From: Constrictibacter sp. MBR-5
GTDB taxonomy: Bacteria; Pseudomonadota; Alphaproteobacteria; JAJUGE01
Length of the DNA: 64,000 nt
Assembly (NCBI RefSeq): GCF_040549485.1
Contig: NZ_JBEPTK010000002.1
Location: 248,001-312,000, forward strand
Reading direction: 5' to 3'
The notes under the pieces are model-generated. The model did not search any database, was not told the origin of the DNA, and saw nothing but the letters and a program-made list of their open reading frames with translations. This document shows positions 60,272 to 64,000 of the stretch, piece after piece (positions within the stretch are counted from its first letter, which is position 1; each line of letters starts with the position of its first letter). A program made the position numbers and the translations under genes.

Positions 60272-61795
60272 ATGAACATCGCGACTTGGTGGCGTACCGC
60301 CCGGACTTCGGTGCAGCGAGCCCTCATCGGTGGATTGGCGCTGAGCGTTATCCCGGTGGCCGTGTCCGCATCTCCCTGGGTCGAGGTCGGCGACGATGTG
60401 GTTCGTCGCGACGTCGAGATGCTCGCCGGTTTCGGCTTGATGGATGGGCTGACGACCACTTGGCCGATTCCGTGGAAGCAAGTGTCCAAGGCGTTCGAAC
60501 GTGCCGAGGGTAAGAAGCTTCCGCAGTCTGTGCGCAACGCTCTGATGAGGCTGCGGAGCCGATATTCCTACGAGGCCAAGATCGGTACCCCGCGCGTCGA
60601 AGGACGCGCGCAGATCTCGAACGAGCCACGGCTCGTCCGAGGATTCAGGGACACCGGGCGCGACGAGATCGATCTCGAGTTCGGGCTCGAGTACATGTGG
60701 GAGTCGACGGCCATCAGGCTGAACGCCGGAATCCTGAGCGATTTCAAGTTCGACGACGCTTCGGTCAATCTCGATCGAAGCTATATCGCGCAGGAACTCG
60801 GAGGCTGGTTGCTGTATGCCGGTACGATCGAGGAATGGTGGGGATCGGGCAACGTCAGCAGTCTGATTCGATCGAACAATGCGCGACCGCATCCGCGCGT
60901 CGGCATCATGCGCAACGACACCAGCGCCTTCGATACGCCGTGGCTCAGCTGGATCGGTCCGTGGCAGCTCGGAACTTCCGTCGGCTGGCTTGACGACGAC
61001 CGGACGGTGGAAAACGCGCTCCTGTGGGACATGCATCTCAGCCTGCAGCCCGTGCAGGGGCTGCAGTTCTCCTTCTACCGGTCGATCATGCTCTGCGGCG
61101 AGGATCAGTCCTGTTCGCTCGGTACCTGGAGCGATGCCTTCCGTGGCTTGGCCGTCGGCGAGGACCCGAACCAGCTGGGAGGCGGCAACGGCATCAACCA
61201 GCTCGCTGGCGCAGACGTCCGCTTCGCGATGCCCATTGGCGAGAACCTCGCCGCGATCTACGGACAGTATGTCGCCGAGGACAAGATCGATGGCTGGCCC
61301 GGCAAGGCGGGTTGGCTCGGCGGAGCGTCGCTCGCCGGCTACAGTCAGACGATGCTGTGGGATTGGCAGATCGCGGGAGAAGCTTCAGATACCCGCGCAC
61401 GGCTCAACGGCGGCAATCCACCTTACGAAAATACGTTCTACAATCACGGCGTGTATAGAAATGGGTACAGATATCGTGGACGTACCCTGGGCCACTCGCT
61501 CGATAACGACGCCATGCTCTACTCCATCGTCGGGCAGATCGTGGACGCTTCGAACTGGCGGTGGCGCGGCGCGCTGCACTTGGCAGACCTCAATCGGGAC
61601 GGTTCCGTCCGTGCCACTGGGAACACTGTTTCCGGCAGCGACGAGACGATTCACGTCGTCGAGGCCGGCGTCGAGGTGCCGATCGGTCCCTCGCTGGTCT
61701 CGCTCGATTTCACGGTCCAGGACGATCGGCCCGATACACCCGGCGACAAAGAGTGGCTCGTCACCGCTTACGGAAGCTGGCGCCTCCGCTTCTGA
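60272..61795 (+). CDS. Wzi-like capsule assembly outer-membrane protein
   Basis: A signal-like N-terminus (IGGLALSVIPVAVSASP) followed by a ~470-residue beta-rich region. The diagnostic segment is EEWWGSGNVSSLIRSNNARPHPRVGIMRND, the Wzi family WWG-x-G...S-N-N-x-R-P pattern, and the protein ends with strands leading to RLRF. 507 aa from ATG 60272 (GTG 60248 is an alternative). Wzi anchors capsule to the cell surface in enteric bacteria. No other capsule genes are in the window, so its substrate here is unknown. Confidence 0.85.
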   Translation: MNIATWWRTARTSVQRALIGGLALSVIPVAVSASPWVEVGDDVVRRDVEMLAGFGLMDGLTTTWPIPWKQVSKAFERAEGKKLPQSVRNALMRLRSRYSYEAKIGTPRVEGRAQISNEPRLVRGFRDTGRDEIDLEFGLEYMWESTAIRLNAGILSDFKFDDASVNLDRSYIAQELGGWLLYAGTIEEWWGSGNVSSLIRSNNARPHPRVGIMRNDTSAFDTPWLSWIGPWQLGTSVGWLDDDRTVENALLWDMHLSLQPVQGLQFSFYRSIMLCGEDQSCSLGTWSDAFRGLAVGEDPNQLGGGNGINQLAGADVRFAMPIGENLAAIYGQYVAEDKIDGWPGKAGWLGGASLAGYSQTMLWDWQIAGEASDTRARLNGGNPPYENTFYNHGVYRNGYRYRGRTLGHSLDNDAMLYSIVGQIVDASNWRWRGALHLADLNRDGSVRATGNTVSGSDETIHVVEAGVEVPIGPSLVSLDFTVQDDRPDTPGDKEWLVTAYGSWRLRF

Positions 61796-61934
61796 ACCCA
61801 CATCGACCTGTGGATCGACCGGTCCGACCGCATCCCGCGAGCAGCCGTACCATCCCACCCGGCGCGCCCCATCGCTCGCGCGGTCGGGCGGTCGCGTGTA
61901 AGACGATGTTGTGAACAGCGTCAGGGAGGCAGCG

Positions 61935-62756
61935 ATGGGTGAGCTTGGGATCGGCGTGGTCGGGGCTTCCGGCCGGATGGGGCAGATGCTGATCCGGACC
62001 GTGACCGAGACGGTGGGCGTGCGTCTGGTCGCGGCGACCGAGCGGCCGGGCAGTGCGGCGCTGGGGCGCGATGCGGGCGAGGTGGCCGGGCTCGGCAGTC
62101 TGGGCGTGTCGATCGGCGACAACCCGGCAGCCCTGTTTCACACCGCAGATGCCGTGCTGGAGTTCTCGGCCCCTGCGGCGACGACGGCGCACGCGGCGCT
62201 GGCGTCGCAGAACGGCAAGATCCACGTCATCGGGACGACCGGCCTGACCGCGCAGGACGAGGCGGCGCTCGCCGAGTCCGCGAAGCGAACGCAGATCGTC
62301 TACGCGCCGAACATGAGCGTGATCGTCACGCTGGCGATGGCGCTTGTCGAGCAGGTGGCGGGAATCCTCGGTCCGGACTACGACATCGAGGTGCTCGAGA
62401 TGCACCACAAGCACAAGGTCGACGCGCCGTCCGGTACCGCCATCGGCCTGGGCAAGGCGGCGGCGCGCGGCCGCGGCGTCGACCTGGACCAAGTGGCGCA
62501 GTGGAGCCGGGAGGGTCACACCGGTCCCCGCAGGGCCGGGGACATCGGCTTCGCCACGCTGCGCGGCGGCGATGTGGTCGGCGACCATACGGTCGTCTTC
62601 GCCGGCGAGGCGGAGCGGCTGGAGATCACCCATCGCGCCACCAGCCGGCAGATCTACGCGCGCGGCGCAGTGCGCTCGGCGCTCTGGGCGCGCGACAAGG
62701 CGCCCGGCCTGTACGGCATGCGTGACGTGCTGGGGCTCGGGCCGCAGGCCCGCTGA
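61935..62756 (+). CDS. dapB: 4-hydroxy-tetrahydrodipicolinate reductase
   Basis: NAD(P)H-dependent reductase in lysine and peptidoglycan synthesis. Nucleotide motif GIGVVGASGRMGQML, acting residues in EMHHKHKVDAPSGTAIGLG (catalytic HH and K). ATG 61935 has GGAGG 6 bases upstream; the longer start at 61911 is rejected. 273 aa. Single gene, converging with panC. Confidence 0.96.
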   Translation: MGELGIGVVGASGRMGQMLIRTVTETVGVRLVAATERPGSAALGRDAGEVAGLGSLGVSIGDNPAALFHTADAVLEFSAPAATTAHAALASQNGKIHVIGTTGLTAQDEAALAESAKRTQIVYAPNMSVIVTLAMALVEQVAGILGPDYDIEVLEMHHKHKVDAPSGTAIGLGKAAARGRGVDLDQVAQWSREGHTGPRRAGDIGFATLRGGDVVGDHTVVFAGEAERLEITHRATSRQIYARGAVRSALWARDKAPGLYGMRDVLGLGPQAR

Positions 62757-62771
62757 GGCGTCTGGGCTGCG

Positions 62772-63602
62772 TCAGCCCGGAATGTTGTCGATCAGCCGGA
62801 CCCCGCCCAGCCATGCGGCAGCGAGGACGCGGCGCGGGCCGGCGCCCGGCGGGCCCAGCGTCGTGCCGTCGCGAACCTCGACATAGTCGATCGGATCGAA
62901 GCCGCCGGCCGCGAGTTCGCGCCGGGCACCCTGGACGGCCTCTACGGGATCGGCGCCCGCCCGCACGGCCACCGCGACACGCTGCAGGACGGCGTGGAGA
63001 AGCGGCGCCTTGCTGCGATTGGCGGGCATCAGGCGCACATTGCGCGACGACAGCGCCAATCCGTCCGCGTCGCGAACCGTCGGGGCGCCTTCGATCGTTA
63101 CGGGAATGTTCAGATCGGCGGCGAACCGCTTTATCACCTGGAGCTGCTGCCAATCCTTCTCGCCGAAGATCGCGACGTCGGGAAGTGCCTGCAGCAGCAG
63201 CTTGCTGACCACGGTGGCGACGCCGTCGAAATGCCCCGGCCTGGCTGCACCCTCCAATTCGTCGCCGATGCCGCGTACCGACACGTTGGTAGCGAAGCCG
63301 GGCGGGTACATCTCTGCCGCGTCCGGTGCGAACAGCAGGTCGCAGCCGATGGACGTCAGCTTCTCGGCATCGGACTCTTCGGTGCGCGGGTAGGCGGCGA
63401 GATCGCTCGCCTGATTGAACTGCTTCGGGTTTACGAACAGCGTCGCCACGGTGCGCCGGCAACGATCCCGGCCGAGGCGGACGAGCGACAGGTGGCCCTC
63501 GTGCAGGGCGCCCATGGTCGGAATCAGCGCCACCGTCTCGCCGGCGGCGCGCCAGCCGCCGATCGTCTCGCGCAGGTCGGCGACCGTGCGGACGATCCTC
63601 AC
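62772..63602 (-). CDS. panC: Pantothenate synthetase
   Basis: ATP-dependent ligase joining pantoate and beta-alanine. The motifs are [21 protein letters not shown] with His34 and His37, [19 protein letters not shown], and [12 protein letters not shown] start at 63602 overlaps the panB stop (GTGA). 276 aa. With panB it makes pantothenate, which feeds coaD at the other end of the window. Confidence 0.96.
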   Translation of the reverse strand: MRIVRTVADLRETIGGWRAAGETVALIPTMGALHEGHLSLVRLGRDRCRRTVATLFVNPKQFNQASDLAAYPRTEESDAEKLTSIGCDLLFAPDAAEMYPPGFATNVSVRGIGDELEGAARPGHFDGVATVVSKLLLQALPDVAIFGEKDWQQLQVIKRFAADLNIPVTIEGAPTVRDADGLALSSRNVRLMPANRSKAPLLHAVLQRVAVAVRAGADPVEAVQGARRELAAGGFDPIDYVEVRDGTTLGPPGAGPRRVLAAAWLGGVRLIDNIPG

Positions 63603-64000
63603 TTGCGGCCTGCCGTCGCGCTGAAGACTTGGTCGGGGCCGGGGAAGCGGCGGGCACGCACGTCGGCGGCGTAGCCGCGCACCGCCTCGGCATAAGCGTC
63701 GCCCAGCATGGCGTAGCGCTTGACGAACTTCGGGCGGAAATCGGGGAACATGCCGACAACGTCGTCGGTCACCAGGATCTGCCCGTCGCAGGTAACCGAC
63801 GCGCCGATGCCGATGGTGGGTATCGGCACGCGCCGCGTTATCTCGCCCGAGAGTTCTTCCATGGTCTTCTCGATGACGATGCCGAAGGCACCGGCCTCCG
63901 CCACCGCGACCGCATCCGCCATGATCCCTTCGGCCTCGGCCTCGCTGCGCCCGCGCACGCCGTAGCCGCCGAGGGCGTTGATCGACTGCGGCGTGAGGCC
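63599..64000 (-). CDS. panB: 3-methyl-2-oxobutanoate hydroxymethyltransferase (5' part outside)
   Basis: The frame continues through the right edge; the window holds the C-terminal 133 residues. [64 protein letters not shown] and [24 protein letters not shown] are PanB signatures. Makes ketopantoate, first step of pantothenate synthesis. Overlaps panC by GTGA, so the two are an operon. Confidence 0.95.
   Translation of the reverse strand, partial: GLTPQSINALGGYGVRGRSEAEAEGIMADAVAVAEAGAFGIVIEKTMEELSGEITRRVPIPTIGIGASVTCDGQILVTDDVVGMFPDFRPKFVKRYAMLGDAYAEAVRGYAADVRARRFPGPDQVFSATAGRK

Noticed and set aside
60053-61036. In-frame extension of the GMC oxidoreductase beyond 60052
   Set aside because: The GMC family starts at the [14 protein letters not shown] segment; the extension overlaps the Wzi-like gene on the other strand and reads as biased low-meaning sequence.

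Overview
The window is high-GC bacterial chromosome (roughly two thirds G+C by eye) with short intergenic gaps and many start/stop overlaps of the ATGA type. Gene content and order suggest an alphaproteobacterium, most likely near the Rhodospirillales. The signs are a glnB-glnA pair behind a sigma-54-like promoter, trpGDC fused to moaC-moeA, rpsT close to dnaA, a TorF-type porin, an orphan Flp pilin and CtrA-like boxes. This placement is inference; no rRNA or marker tree is available here.

Layout. 1-1.9 kb: the end of a probable prophage (a tail-spike-like beta-helix protein open at the left edge, two tiny ORFs, three terminator hairpins) abutting the 3' end of a tRNA-Lys gene, a classic phage attachment position. 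2-6.3 kb (minus): coaD, gyrA, ssb. 6.3-8.7 kb: an XRE-cupin regulator plus acetyltransferase behind a palindromic operator, an AT-rich patch, a small exported-looking protein and rpsT. 8.7-12.6 kb: a rhodanese gene nearly fused to dnaA, then queC, an SDR and a VOC protein. 12.6-14.6 kb (minus): serine hydrolase, NUDIX hydrolase and tRNA-His. 14.7-20.1 kb: aminotransferase, glnB-glnA, nucleotidyltransferase-like protein, isochorismatase-like hydrolase. 20.2-34.6 kb: dnaE, a divergent polysaccharide deacetylase, trpG-trpD-trpC-moaC-moeA plus a cysteine-rich protein, then dnaN-recF-gyrB. 34.6-47 kb: membrane proteins, arginase, acetyltransferase, D-aminoacylase-like amidohydrolase, a two-gene secreted operon ending in a rhodanese with a long Gly-Tyr-Gln-Pro repeat domain, gamma-carbonic anhydrase, solitary phnM, a TPR/disordered/MORN exported protein and a threonine-dehydratase-like enzyme. 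47-64 kb: orphan Flp pilin, peptidoglycan-binding protein, proline iminopeptidase, MaoC-like protein, PAP2 phosphatase, an aldo/keto reductase gene broken by an exact 22-bp tandem duplication, rlmJ, a TorF porin, a K+/H+ antiporter, an SCP2-like/hydrolase/CAP-domain operon, a second copy of the small exported protein, a GMC oxidoreductase, a Wzi-like outer-membrane protein, dapB, and panC-panB cut by the right edge.

How genes work together. Much of the first 35 kb is replication: gyrA, ssb, dnaA, dnaE, dnaN, recF and gyrB lie within 32 kb. Nitrogen assimilation (glnB, glnA), tryptophan synthesis (trpGDC; trpE is not in the window), molybdopterin synthesis (moaC, moeA), queuosine (queC), lysine/peptidoglycan (dapB) and CoA synthesis (panB, panC, coaD) are the other readable pathways. 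I found no CRISPR array, rRNA operon or transposase. The most unusual items are the low-complexity rhodanese, the TPR-MORN protein with four copies of an LN-x3-L motif in its linker, a two-member family of 66-70 residue proteins preceded by CtrA-like boxes, the 22-bp duplication in the reductase, and a PAP2 gene that seems to need a non-standard start codon.
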